Source: an uncultured Chloroflexus sp.
GTDB lineage: Bacteria > Chloroflexota > Chloroflexia > Chloroflexales > Chloroflexaceae
Assembly: GCF_937951745.1 (NCBI RefSeq)
Contig: NZ_CALFBQ010000011.1
Location: forward strand, 1 to 44,397
DNA length: 44,397 bases
Direction: 5' to 3'
Shown here: in pieces, positions 21,073 to 29,900 of the stretch
Layout: each line of letters opens with the position of its first letter
Numbering within the stretch: the first letter of the stretch is position 1
Position numbers and translations under genes: made by a program
Notes under the pieces: model-generated
Database searches by the model: none
Told to the model about the DNA's origin: nothing
The model's input: the letters and a program-made list of their open reading frames with translations, nothing else

Positions 21073-21648
21073 ATGCCCCAGACGCGACTGGTGATCGCCG
21101 ACGACGAATCGATCATCCGCATGAATCTGAAAGAGACGCTCGTGAGTCTCGGCTATCTGGTGGTCGGCGAGGCCGGCGACGGCGTGAGCGTGATCAATCT
21201 CGCCCGCGAACTACGCCCCGATCTGGTCTTGATGGATATCAAGATGCCGAAACTCGATGGTATTCAGGCTGCCCGCATCTTGACTGAAGAAAAGATTGCG
21301 CCGGTGTTACTCCTCACCGCTTACTCTGATCGCGATCTGGTCGAGCGGGCGAAAGAAGCTGGCGTGGTGAACTATATCGTCAAGCCGTTTCGCGAGGCCG
21401 AGCTGTTGCCCGCAATTGAGATCGCCATTGCCCGTTATCAAGAATTCCTTGAGATGGATCGGCAAGTGGCCGATCTGAAAGAGACGCTCGAAACCCGTAA
21501 GCTGGTCGAACGGGCTAAGGGCATCTTGATGGACACCCAAGGCCTGAAGGAGGCCGAAGCCTTCCGCAAGATCCAGCAACTGTCGATGAATACGCGCAAG
21601 TCGATGAAGGAGATTGCGCAGGCCATCTTACTGGCGCACGAGATTTAG
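21073..21648 (+). CDS. Response regulator with ANTAR RNA-binding output domain
   Basis: This 191-residue two-domain protein has a receiver at residues 1-120 with acidic pair Asp10-Asp11, phospho-acceptor Asp55 (LMDIKMP), LLLTAY and the Lys of YIVKPF. A short coiled coil (VADLKETLETRKLVERAKG) leads into an ANTAR domain (residues about 130-190, AKGILMDTQGLKEAEAFRKIQQLSMNTRKSMKEIA). On phosphorylation, proteins of this class (AmiR, NasR, EutV type) dimerise and bind paired RNA hairpins in leader transcripts, preventing termination. GAGGAGAGAG precedes the start. No histidine kinase is adjacent, so the partner kinase is encoded elsewhere. A hairpin (21656-21688) closes the gene. The family call is firm; the target RNAs are unknown. 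Confidence 0.92.
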   Translation: MPQTRLVIADDESIIRMNLKETLVSLGYLVVGEAGDGVSVINLARELRPDLVLMDIKMPKLDGIQAARILTEEKIAPVLLLTAYSDRDLVERAKEAGVVNYIVKPFREAELLPAIEIAIARYQEFLEMDRQVADLKETLETRKLVERAKGILMDTQGLKEAEAFRKIQQLSMNTRKSMKEIAQAILLAHEI

Positions 21649-21655
21649 TTCGCCA

Positions 21656-21688
21656 GAGGGCTACTCCCGCCATACGGTGGTAGCCCTC
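21656..21688 (+). terminator. Hairpin after the ANTAR regulator gene
   Basis: GAGGGCTAC (21656-21664) pairs perfectly with GTAGCCCTC (21680-21688) around a 15-base loop, eight bases after the stop. There is no T-run after it, so termination may be inefficient or rho-dependent. Confidence 0.55.
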
Positions 21689-21699
21689 ACGCCGCTGTC

Positions 21700-22284
21700 A
21701 TGTCATCTGCCGATGCTCCACCACCACCTCCGCTATCACTGCCAGCGCGCTGGCAGCGATACGTTCGGCTGCTTGCACCGCATCTGCTGACGGTTATCGC
21801 TAGCTTGCTACTCTTTACCGCGATCCACGCTTGGGTATTCCCAGCGCCACAACCGGTGGCGCCGCAGTTTGCAACTGCAACCCCGGCGCCGACTGTTCCA
21901 CCCACACCTCCACCCACACCGCTACCCACCCTCCCGCCAATACCTCTCGACGATGGCTTGCTTCGGCTGACAATCCTTGATCTTCAAGCCGAAAATGCGC
22001 AATTACGCACGGCAACCCAGTTATTACGGGCTGCTATGACGCTCGACGAAGCGGTGCAAGCTCTGCAACGGAACGATATGAGCGAAGCTGATCGCGCACT
22101 CATGACGGCGCGCCGCGCGCTTGATCGCGCTTATCAGCTTAGTATTGAACCACAAAAAGGCCCTATCGACGCTATCCGCTTGCAGATCAGCCAGATTCGC
22201 GATGACCTCGGCGTGCGACCCGAAGGCGCTGACCGCCGGTTGTGGCAGGTGCGCCGGTTGATTTTGGCGTTGGTTGACGAATGA
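21700..22284 (+). CDS. Membrane-anchored protein with Pro-rich linker and coiled coil, unknown function
   Basis: This 194-residue protein is not recognised. A short cytoplasmic N-terminus rich in Pro is followed by one membrane helix (about 26-46, LLAPHLLTVIASLLLFTAIHAWVF). A Pro/Thr linker follows (PTVPPTPPPTPLPTLPPIPL). The outer or C-terminal part is helical and charged (LLRLTILDLQAENAQLRTATQLLRAAMTL..., then SEADRALMTARRALDRAYQL), with leucine spacing of a coiled coil, suggesting dimerisation. The ATG at 21700 has no clear ribosome binding site, so translation may depend on the upstream gene. It lies 51 bases after the ANTAR regulator, but a hairpin stands between them. No enzymatic motif is visible. 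Confidence 0.7.
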   Translation: MSSADAPPPPPLSLPARWQRYVRLLAPHLLTVIASLLLFTAIHAWVFPAPQPVAPQFATATPAPTVPPTPPPTPLPTLPPIPLDDGLLRLTILDLQAENAQLRTATQLLRAAMTLDEAVQALQRNDMSEADRALMTARRALDRAYQLSIEPQKGPIDAIRLQISQIRDDLGVRPEGADRRLWQVRRLILALVDE

Positions 22285-22321
22285 AGGGCATCCGGTTGCA
22301 GGGAAGCGGCGTATAATACCG

Positions 22322-22374
22322 GTAGAGACGTATGGCTTGCATCTCTATGAAGATGCGTAGCCGTGAGTCTCTAC
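22322..22374. repeat. Short palindromic repeat with GTAGAGAC/GTCTCTAC ends
   Basis: Outer arms GTAGAGAC (22322-22329) and GTCTCTAC (22367-22374) match the outer arms of the element at 15101. The inner part is degenerate (TATGGCTTGCAT, then GCGTAGCCGTGAG). It lies between the coiled-coil protein gene and msrP, just after a TATAAT at 22312-22317 that has no convincing -35 box. Confidence 0.6.
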
Positions 22375-22412
22375 CGGCCCTACAATGATGTCATCCCTAG
22401 AAAGACCCCATC

Positions 22413-23360
22413 ATGTACCGCGATCCAACGATTCGCTCATCGGATATCACCCCCGAATCGGTCTATCTCAACCGGCGCGCCATCTTACGCGGGTTGGGGA
22501 TGCTAGGGTTAGGAGCGGCGCTTAGCGCCTGCGGTCTTCCCACTAATACTGAGAATAACAACCAGCTATCTCCTGTTGTCAACGCCGATCTGCGCGACGA
22601 GCTGGGCGATCCGGCCAACACCTTTGAACAGATCACCAACTACAACAACTTCTACGAATTCACCACTGACAAAGAAGCGGTCGCCCGCCGCGCCGCCAAT
22701 TTTGTCACCCAACCATGGACGGTGGAGGTGACGGGGATGGTGCGCAATCCGCGCATCTTCGCCATCGAAGACATCTTGCAGATGTTCGATCAAGAAGAGC
22801 GGATTTACCGGCTGCGCTGCGTGGAAGGCTGGTCGATGGTCATCCCGTGGCAGGGGTTCTCGCTGCATAAGCTATTGGCGCTAGTTGAGCCAACTGCTCA
22901 AGCGCAATACGTGCGCTTCGAGACACTCTACGATCCTGACCAGATGCCGGGCCAGCGCGATCGCTACTTTCCGTGGCCGTATGCCGAGGGGCTGCGGATC
23001 GATGAGGCAATGCACGATTTGACCATTCTCAGCACCGGTCTCTACGGACGCACGCTCTTGCCACAAAACGGCGCACCGTTACGGTTGGTCGTGCCGTGGA
23101 AGTACGGCTTCAAGAGTATTAAGTCGATAGTCAAAATCGAACTGACCGACACGATGCCGCTCTCGCTCTGGATGGCAGTTGCGCCGCACGAATATGGCTT
23201 CTACGCCAATGTCAATCCCGATGTGCCGCACCCGCGCTGGTCGCAAGCTACTGAGCGACGCATTGGCGAGCTGGGCCGACGTAAGACGCTGCCGTTTAAT
23301 GGCTATGCCGAGCAGGTAGCGGCGTTGTATGCGGGGATGGATTTGCGGAAGAATTATTAG
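22413..23360 (+). CDS. msrP: Protein-methionine-sulfoxide reductase catalytic subunit MsrP
   Basis: This 315-residue molybdopterin enzyme (YedY, sulfite oxidase fold) reduces methionine sulfoxide in extracytoplasmic proteins. The N-terminus [18 protein letters not shown] aligns with the conserved start of YedY proteins and contains the twin-arginine export signal (Arg21-Arg22). The signal ends LSAC at Cys40, which fits a lipobox, so the enzyme may be a Tat-exported lipoprotein, useful where only one membrane exists. The molybdenum ligand is Cys136 in [16 protein letters not shown]. Further family blocks include [30 protein letters not shown]-like sequence (here starting QNGAPLRL) and [21 protein letters not shown]. 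Electrons should come from the heme membrane protein MsrQ, encoded 316 bases downstream beyond a repeat. Confidence 0.95.
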   Translation: MYRDPTIRSSDITPESVYLNRRAILRGLGMLGLGAALSACGLPTNTENNNQLSPVVNADLRDELGDPANTFEQITNYNNFYEFTTDKEAVARRAANFVTQPWTVEVTGMVRNPRIFAIEDILQMFDQEERIYRLRCVEGWSMVIPWQGFSLHKLLALVEPTAQAQYVRFETLYDPDQMPGQRDRYFPWPYAEGLRIDEAMHDLTILSTGLYGRTLLPQNGAPLRLVVPWKYGFKSIKSIVKIELTDTMPLSLWMAVAPHEYGFYANVNPDVPHPRWSQATERRIGELGRRKTLPFNGYAEQVAALYAGMDLRKNY

Positions 23361-23676
23361 CGGTACGCTCTTTTGCTACTGCACAGGGCGCAGAGGGTGG
23401 TTTACCGCCGAGCGCGCGTGGCCCCGGCATCTGTGTCCTTTGCGTCTTTGCGTTCACCTGCTCTGCTCCTTGGCTCGCTTTGCGTCTTTGCAATCGCCCC
23501 CGCTTCCCCATCTCGGCAGGCGCGTGAGGGTGGTGAAAGGGAATTTACCGCAGGGAATGCAGAGGACGCGGAGGGTGGATGCCATCTCCACGGACTCCTC
23601 CCCCGCTGGGGGCTTGGGTGGAGAGAGGGTAGATCGAGAAACACGCTCTATTTTAATGATAACTGAATCCATATCT
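23361..23676. repeat. Intergenic region of dispersed CTTTGCGTCTTTGC-type repeats
   Basis: CTTTGCGTCTTTGC occurs at 23438-23451 and 23478-23491. GCAGAGGGTGGTTTACCGC near 23389 resembles TTTACCGCAGGGAATGCAGAG and GGAGGGTGG near 23553-23577. Translated, the region yields fragments such as AKTQR and LCPLRLCV, typical of false proteins from such repeats. It separates msrP from msrQ and is probably non-coding. Similar sequence lies at about 30560-30720 and 37290-37690. Confidence 0.65.
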
Positions 23677-24306
23677 ATGACAGCAAATTTCATCCGCCTC
23701 GTCCCTCATCTGATCGGACTGCTACCGCTTGCGTTGCTGATTGGTGATGCACTCGGTAACCGGCTGACAGCCAACCCGATCCAATACCTCACCCAGCGCA
23801 CAGGTTGGTTGGCGCTGGCGCTGCTCTTGGCGTCGCTGGCGTGTACACCACTGAATCGCTGGTTGGGTTGGAAGCCGGTGATGCGCTGGCGCAAACCGCT
23901 CGGTCTCTATAGTTTTGGCTATGCTAGCCTGCACCTTGCCATCTTTGGCGCGCTGGATTATGGTCTCGACCTTGACCTGATTGCGCAAGCGGTGATCGAA
24001 AAACGCTACATTATCGCTGGCTTTCTGGCATTTCTCCTACTTGTACCGTTAGCCATTACCTCAACTACCGGCTGGCAACGGCGGCTCAAGCAGTGGTGGC
24101 GGCGCTTGCACCGGCTGGTCTATCTGGCTGCGGCGCTGGCAGTGGCCCATTACCTCTGGCTAAGCAAAGACCCCCGTCCGGCACTGATAGCCGGCGGCAT
24201 ATTAGCAGTACTGCTGCTAGCCCGCCTCCCGGCTAGGCAAAGCTGGCAGCGCGTGGTACAATGGCGCTATGAGCGAACTGAAAGACAAACTGGTCCTCGT
24301 CGTTGA
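23677..24306 (+). CDS. msrQ: Heme-binding membrane subunit MsrQ (YedZ-like)
   Basis: This 209-residue ferric-reductase-like membrane protein binds heme and passes electrons from the cytoplasm to MsrP. About six membrane helices are visible. Candidate heme ligand histidines are in [12 protein letters not shown], in [20 protein letters not shown] (two). ATG at 23677 is chosen because the longer open frame upstream translates the dispersed repeat. Its ribosome binding site is weak. The 3' end overlaps the next regulator gene by 38 bases in a different frame, so the two are probably co-transcribed. The C-terminus is Arg-rich. Together with msrP it forms a complete MsrPQ repair system. Confidence 0.9.
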   Translation: MTANFIRLVPHLIGLLPLALLIGDALGNRLTANPIQYLTQRTGWLALALLLASLACTPLNRWLGWKPVMRWRKPLGLYSFGYASLHLAIFGALDYGLDLDLIAQAVIEKRYIIAGFLAFLLLVPLAITSTTGWQRRLKQWWRRLHRLVYLAAALAVAHYLWLSKDPRPALIAGGILAVLLLARLPARQSWQRVVQWRYERTERQTGPRR

Positions 24307-25012
24307 TGACGAGCCGCGCATGATTACCTTCATGCGCATGAATTTAGAGCTGGAAGGGATGCGGGTGACAACCGCCACCAATGGCCGTGAAGCGGTCGAA
24401 AAGGTGCGCGAAGAGATGCCCGACATCGTGCTACTCGACGTGATGATGCCGGTGATGGACGGATTTGAGGCGCTGCGTCGCATTCGCAGCTTCTCGCAGG
24501 TGCCGGTCATTATTCTTACTGCAAAGGATGAAGAAGAAGATCGGGTGCGCGGGCTTGAACTCGGCGCGGATGATTATGTTGGCAAACCCTTCAGTCAACG
24601 CGAGCTAGTTAGTCGTATCCGAGCCGTTTTGCGCCGCCATTACACTCAGCCGCCTATCCCGCAGACACTGGTCAAGGTTGATGACCGGCTGAGCATCGAC
24701 TTTGCTCGCCGCGAAGTGTTGGTTGACGGTAAGCGGGTTAATCTACGCCCGACCGAGTACCGGCTGCTCTACCATCTGGTACAGAATGCCGGCTATGTGC
24801 TGACCCACGAGATGCTGCTGAGCAAGGTATGGGGGCCGGAATACCGCGACGAGAGCCATTATTTGCGTCTCTACATCACCTATCTGCGTCAAAAGATCGA
24901 AGAAGATCCGGCCAACCCCAAGTACATTTTGACCGAACGCGGCGTTGGGTACCGGTTTGTCGATTTCCCCGGTGCGCGCCGGATCAATCCTGCTGATGCG
25001 CCAGTGGTGTAA
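24269..25012 (+). CDS. OmpR/PhoB-family response regulator
   Basis: This 247-residue transcription factor has a receiver at 1-125 with Asp13-Asp14, phospho-acceptor Asp57 (LLDVMMP), [10 protein letters not shown] and the Lys of YVGKPFS. The winged-helix DNA-binding domain is at about 140-235 ([55 protein letters not shown]). No kinase gene is next to it. The start codon lies inside msrQ, so expression follows msrPQ. Its 3' end overlaps the convergent reductase gene by 29 bases. Whether it controls oxidative defence is only suggested by position. Confidence 0.93.
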   Translation: MSELKDKLVLVVDDEPRMITFMRMNLELEGMRVTTATNGREAVEKVREEMPDIVLLDVMMPVMDGFEALRRIRSFSQVPVIILTAKDEEEDRVRGLELGADDYVGKPFSQRELVSRIRAVLRRHYTQPPIPQTLVKVDDRLSIDFARREVLVDGKRVNLRPTEYRLLYHLVQNAGYVLTHEMLLSKVWGPEYRDESHYLRLYITYLRQKIEEDPANPKYILTERGVGYRFVDFPGARRINPADAPVV

Positions 25013-26042
25013 CGTTGCACGCGGCCAACAGCCGTTCGGGTTGGCCGCGGTAATCGTCCCACGCCAATTCACCGCGCGCGATCCCGCCTAACACCCGCCA
25101 CAACCCGGCATTGACCGGCGCAGCAAGGCCGTGCGCCGCCGCGGTAGCAGCCACCGCGCCGTAGAGAAACTCCCCCTCAGAACGTGGGCGTCCGGCACGC
25201 AGATCGCGTAACAACGACGGATCTTTGCCGCCACGCCCACCGGCAACACGCTGGCGCAAGATCGGGTCAAGCAATGCCGGCGGCAACCAACGAATGCCAA
25301 ACGCGAGCAACGCCGCCGGGTAGCGTGGCAAATTGACCGGTTTCACCCTCATTGCCCGCATCACGGCCAACGCTTCACGCACGGCCGCCCGTTCAAGCGC
25401 AATCAGGCGGCGGTCGGCGTACACCTGATCAACCGGCCAGCCGAGAATGGCGGCAGTGGCATTCCCTAGCATGTTCAGTAACGCCTTCGACCACTTCATC
25501 GCCCGATAATCAGCGTAACGGCGCACCGTAAACCCGCCTGCGGAAAGTACCGTCTCGGCTAGCGTCAGATCACTCGCCGCACCAACTGGCGCCAAGCCAA
25601 TTCCGCCCTCTTTGGTGACCGTAATCGTTGTTGGGCCGGTCACGTCAACCGAAGTGGTAATCGTGCCCGAGACGATCCGGTCGGCGCCGAAGGCGGCAGC
25701 GAGCGTCTCTTCGTTCCCAATACCGTTCTGCAACGTCAAGATTGCCGCTGGATTGAGTGCGCGCAAGGCAGGAATCGCGCCTGCGGTATCGTACCCCTTC
25801 ACGCACAAGATCGCGAGCGCTGGCGACTGAAATGTCGGCGGTAGCTCGGCAACTGCGCCGGATACCGTCAGATTAGCTAACTCACACGCGCCGATCCCGC
25901 TGACAGCGAGCGGATTGGCGCGCAACGCCGCCGCACCGTTCGGACGGGTCAGCAACGCAACCGGCGGGATATTGGCGGCTTGCGCCAAGCGCGAGAGCAC
26001 AAGTAACCCGATCGCGCCACCGCCGACAATCACAATGGACAT
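24984..26042 (-). CDS. panE: 2-dehydropantoate 2-reductase family protein
   Basis: This 352-residue NADPH-dependent oxidoreductase probably reduces ketopantoate to pantoate in coenzyme A synthesis. The nucleotide-binding loop GGGAIGLL is at the N-terminus, followed by LCVKGYDT and LQNGIGNEE. The catalytic lysine is probably Lys186 in KWSKALLN, with Asn190 after it. GGAGG lies seven bases before the ATG. The protein is some 40-50 residues longer than typical PanE, with an expanded C-terminal part, so a related ketopantoate reductase-like enzyme with another substrate is possible. The gene runs convergently into the OmpR-type regulator and stands alone on its strand. Confidence 0.82.
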   Translation of the reverse strand: MSIVIVGGGAIGLLVLSRLAQAANIPPVALLTRPNGAAALRANPLAVSGIGACELANLTVSGAVAELPPTFQSPALAILCVKGYDTAGAIPALRALNPAAILTLQNGIGNEETLAAAFGADRIVSGTITTSVDVTGPTTITVTKEGGIGLAPVGAASDLTLAETVLSAGGFTVRRYADYRAMKWSKALLNMLGNATAAILGWPVDQVYADRRLIALERAAVREALAVMRAMRVKPVNLPRYPAALLAFGIRWLPPALLDPILRQRVAGGRGGKDPSLLRDLRAGRPRSEGEFLYGAVAATAAAHGLAAPVNAGLWRVLGGIARGELAWDDYRGQPERLLAACNVTPLAHQQD

Positions 26043-26412
26043 GGAATGCCTCCAGATAGGTTCGATGCAACCGGAACGGGTTCAGTCTACTTCCCGCACT
26101 GATGCCAAAAAGCGCTCGGATGGGGTGCGGCGGTTCAACTGCTGCACTCCAGAATAGTACACGCTCACGCCATCAGCGCGTTTGCGTTGGCTATCATCTC
26201 AATTAGCCCTTGCGCGCACTGTTGCGAGAGATTGCGTCACCGCGCTCTGCACGGCTCACAATGACAACCATCAAGGTGCGCATCTCCCCGGTTCACCAAG
26301 CACACACCGTCACCAACGCTGTAGTATAGCGGAAAATGAACGCTGAGCGATACGCCGATTCGTGCTACCATGAAGGTGCTGGATTCGCGTTTGAGCTAAG
26401 GAACCCTAAGGT
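26043..26412. other. Divergent intergenic region
   Basis: This region separates the reductase gene (minus) and the peroxiredoxin gene (plus), and should hold promoters for both. TACTAT is seen on the minus strand (26159-26154) and TATAGC on the plus strand near 26325, neither with a good -35 box. There is no convincing gene or hairpin. Confidence 0.4.
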
Positions 26413-26877
26413 ATGGCAACCCCTCCACAAGTTGGCGATAGCGCACCCGATTTTACGCTGCCGAACGAAGCCGGCGAGCTGGTCTCGCTCAGCCAGTTTC
26501 GCGGCAAGAGGGTCATTCTCTACTTCTACCCCAAAGATGACACCCCCGGCTGCACGTCGCAAGCGTGCGGGTTTCGCGATGCCTACCCGGTGATCGAAGA
26601 GAAGAACGCGGTCGTCATTGGCATCAGTCCCGACAGCACCAAATCGCATGCCAAGTTCAAGACCAAGCACAACTTGCCGTTCATCCTCCTCGCCGACGAG
26701 CAGCACAGCGTCGCGGAAGCATACGGCGTGTGGGGCGAGAAGTCAATGATGGGCAAGAAGTACATGGGCATCATCCGCTCGCATTTTGTGATCGACGAAG
26801 AGGGCCGGATTACGCAAGCCGAGGTGAAAGTCAGCCCCGCCGACAGCGTCAAGCGGGCGCTGGCGGCGTTGGAGTAA
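26413..26877 (+). CDS. bcp: Thioredoxin-dependent peroxiredoxin, Bcp/PrxQ type
   Basis: This 154-residue cytoplasmic enzyme reduces hydrogen peroxide and organic hydroperoxides using thioredoxin. The peroxidatic Cys47 lies in KDDTPGCTSQACGFRD and the resolving Cys52 is five residues later, the two-Cys arrangement of PrxQ. Family elements FTLPNEAGELVSLSQFRGK, VIGISPDS and RSHFVIDEEG are complete. Length is normal. AAGG precedes the ATG. It is a single-gene unit; the adjacent downstream gene is convergent. Function is as sure as sequence alone allows. Confidence 0.95.
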   Translation: MATPPQVGDSAPDFTLPNEAGELVSLSQFRGKRVILYFYPKDDTPGCTSQACGFRDAYPVIEEKNAVVIGISPDSTKSHAKFKTKHNLPFILLADEQHSVAEAYGVWGEKSMMGKKYMGIIRSHFVIDEEGRITQAEVKVSPADSVKRALAALE

Positions 26878-26882
26878 CAGGG

Positions 26883-26951
26883 TAGGAGCAGGTTTGAAAC
26901 TCTCTCTTATATCTGACCATAGCTATGGAGCAGGTTTACGCCTCGCTCCTA
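26883..26951. terminator. Possible bidirectional terminator between convergent genes
   Basis: TAGGAGC (26883-26889) can pair with GCTCCTA (26945-26951), enclosing the perfect palindrome CCATAGCTATGG (26917-26928). The region lies between two convergent gene ends. Stems are short and there is no long T-run, so this is tentative. Confidence 0.3.
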
Positions 26952-29900
26952 TCCCTCTCCACCTCGTCGGCGGTACTCTTCTGGCGTTTGACCAACCTCT
27001 TTGCGAAACACCCGGCTAAAGTAGCTGCTGCTCGAAAAGCCGACTTCGAGCGCAATGTTGGTGATACTCTTGTCGCTTTCGAGCAGCAACCGGCGCGCTT
27101 GCAAGACGCGATAGCGGTTGAGATACTCGACTGGCGTGGCGCCGAGTTCTTGCCGGAAACAGTGGGTGAGGTAGTCTTCGCTCATACCAACATAATGGGC
27201 GATATCTTGCCGGGTAATCGGGTGGTCGTAATGGCTATGGATGTAAGCCATCGCTTTGCGCACCAGCATCTGCGCCTGATCACTCAGCCGCCGCCGCCGT
27301 TCGAGCGCAGCCTGTAGGTGGGTGAGCGTTTCACTGGCGCTGAACATGCCTTTGCCGAGCACCGCCGTCACCCCTTGATTGAGACGGGCCATATCCGTTT
27401 CACTCAGTATGCGCCCGGTAATCACGATCACCGGAATATCACGCCACTCTCTACGCGCGCGCATGGTCTCGAGCACTGCAAAGCCATCCATTTCCGGCAT
27501 CATCAGATCGAGCAGCACTAAAGCGATCTTCTGCTGAGCCAAGATCGCAAGCGCCTCGCGGCCCGACCGGGCGCGTTTGACATGGATGGCGGCATTGTGG
27601 GACTGAATGAGGCGAGCGTGCAAGTCGAGCGTATCAGGATCGTCATCAACTACAAGGATGGTTGGATTGCGCTCGGTTGAGCTGGCGGCCAACCAGTATT
27701 GGTCGAGCGCGCGGCTGAGATCGGCCAGATCGATCGGCTTGGTGAGATAGTCGAACTCCATCACGGTACCGTGCTGCTCGGTCATCGCGTAGCACAAAAG
27801 TGGCAGGTCGCGGGTGGCCGGATTCGCTTTCAGCACCCGGATCGTCTGCCACCATGCCCGTTCGCCTTGGGTCGCATTGAGTACGACGGCGCTATAGCTC
27901 TTACTGAGCAATTCACTCAGCCATGCCGCGCTCTCGTCAATCGCGAAGGCGGCGACAGCAAAGCCGCGCTGTTCGAGATAGCGTTGCAGCCGCTCGTCCG
28001 GCCCCGTCGCGAGCAACAACACCCGTGGCAAAGCCGGAATAGCCGACACGCTGCGCCGCCGCTTGCTGGCCGGCGCAGTAATCACCGGCAACCGGAAGAA
28101 AAATTCTGAACCCTCGCCTTCGATGCCGCTCGAGCGCACCCCGATCTCACCACCGTGTAAGGCAACCAGCCGCTTGCAAATCGCCAACCCCAAACCAATC
28201 CCACCATAGCCGCGACTCGAGCTGCGTTCCGAACGCTGGAATTCGTCGAAAATACGCATCTGCTCTTCCGGCGGCAGCCCGATACCAGTATCGCGCACAG
28301 TGACCGTGACAGCATCGATTGCCGGGGTAACGGTCAGACTCACGCTGCCGCGCGCGGTGAACTTGATCGCATTGACGACCAAGTTCAGCCCGATCTGATG
28401 CAGCCGGGTACGATCACCCCACACCCACGGCCCCTCGGCGGGGATCGAGTCGTTCCACGCCAGATGTTTATCAGCAGCCATCTGCTGGCCGGCCTCGGCC
28501 ACCGCCCGCATCACCTGCCCCAGATCGACCACTTCGCAGGCCAAGCGCAACTGGCCGGCATCGCTGTTGGCCAGATCAAGCACATCGCTGATCAGGCGAG
28601 CCAAATGGCGGGCATTAGCGTAAATCCGCTTCAGATCAGCGCGCATCGCCGCCGGCAACTGGTGCTCGCCGGCAGCGCTCTCGCGCAAGAGCAGATCGCT
28701 CATGCCAACAATCAAGTTCAGCGGGGTCTGCAACTCGTGGCTGACCATCGAAAGAAAGCGACTCTTGAGCTGATTGGCCTCTTCGGCCAACCGCCGGCCC
28801 TCGTTCGCCGCCCGATACAGGCGAGCCGTATTGAGCGCAGCGCTGATTTGCTGGGCAATCGCGCCGTAGAGATCAAGCCGCGAGGCATCAAACGCGACAA
28901 AACCGGCCTCGCTACCGGCGCCGGTCAGCGGGATGAGGGTGAGTTGGAAGGGTTGGCGTGCCGGCAGCCATTGCGCCGGCGGAAAAGCGCGGCTACGGAT
29001 CCGGATCACCGGCTGTTGCGGCGCAGTCACGGCCCGCAACCGGCACCACGCCACCGGATCATCACCCTCGGCCTCAAAAAAGCCGATCCAGAGCAGCGGC
29101 AAGTTTAATTCGGGCAAATGACGAGCCAGAATCTCGTAGATATCACTTTCCGCCAGCGCATTCAACAACCGCGCGGTTAGCCGGCCCAACCGGTTGTTAG
29201 TTTGTTGTTGGGAATTGAGGTAGTGCCAATGCTGAAAGCGCATCGCGGCGCTAATCGTTACGCGCGATTCGTCAAGCAGTTCTTTGGCAAGAGGGTGGAA
29301 CGCCGGATCAAGCAGATTTGGTAGCGCATCACGAATGAAGGAGAGGGCGATTTGCCATTCGTGGGTATCATCACCGGCAGCGGCTACTTGTTTCAGCGTC
29401 TGCGCCAACACTGCGCGCACATGGGCCGGATCTGCACGCTGCACAGCTTGGGTAAAGGAGGTCACAAGGCGCAGGCACAGCCGGTACACCTCATCACGGG
29501 TAAGACCACGTGATTTGTGACTGAGAATCTCGCCAATCGAGCGCGCAAGCGCGGCAGAGCGATCGGCAGCGTCCGGTTGATCAGCGTGATGGGCAGCCAT
29601 TTCCAACGCATCGGCCAACACCGCGCTCTGGCTACATCCGCACGACTCGCGGATGACCAACCGGGCCGGCACCTGCACCAAATCTGGCAACGGCTGGCGA
29701 TCACGTAGGTGGTGAACCATCAATACAAGCGCTTGATAGCCCAGCCGGAAGAGCGGAATCTGCACCGTAGTCAAGGCCGGTTCGTGCAGCAAGCCCTCGG
29801 GACGGTCATCGAACCCAATCATCGCCACATCGTCCGGCACCCGCCGGCCCGCCGCGCGCAGCGCCGCAATCGCCCCCAGCGCCGATTCGTCGTTGCTGGC

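Noticed and set aside
23296-23676. Small genes between msrP and msrQ
   Set aside because: Translations are those of the dispersed repeat (AKTQR-type strings), not conserved proteins.
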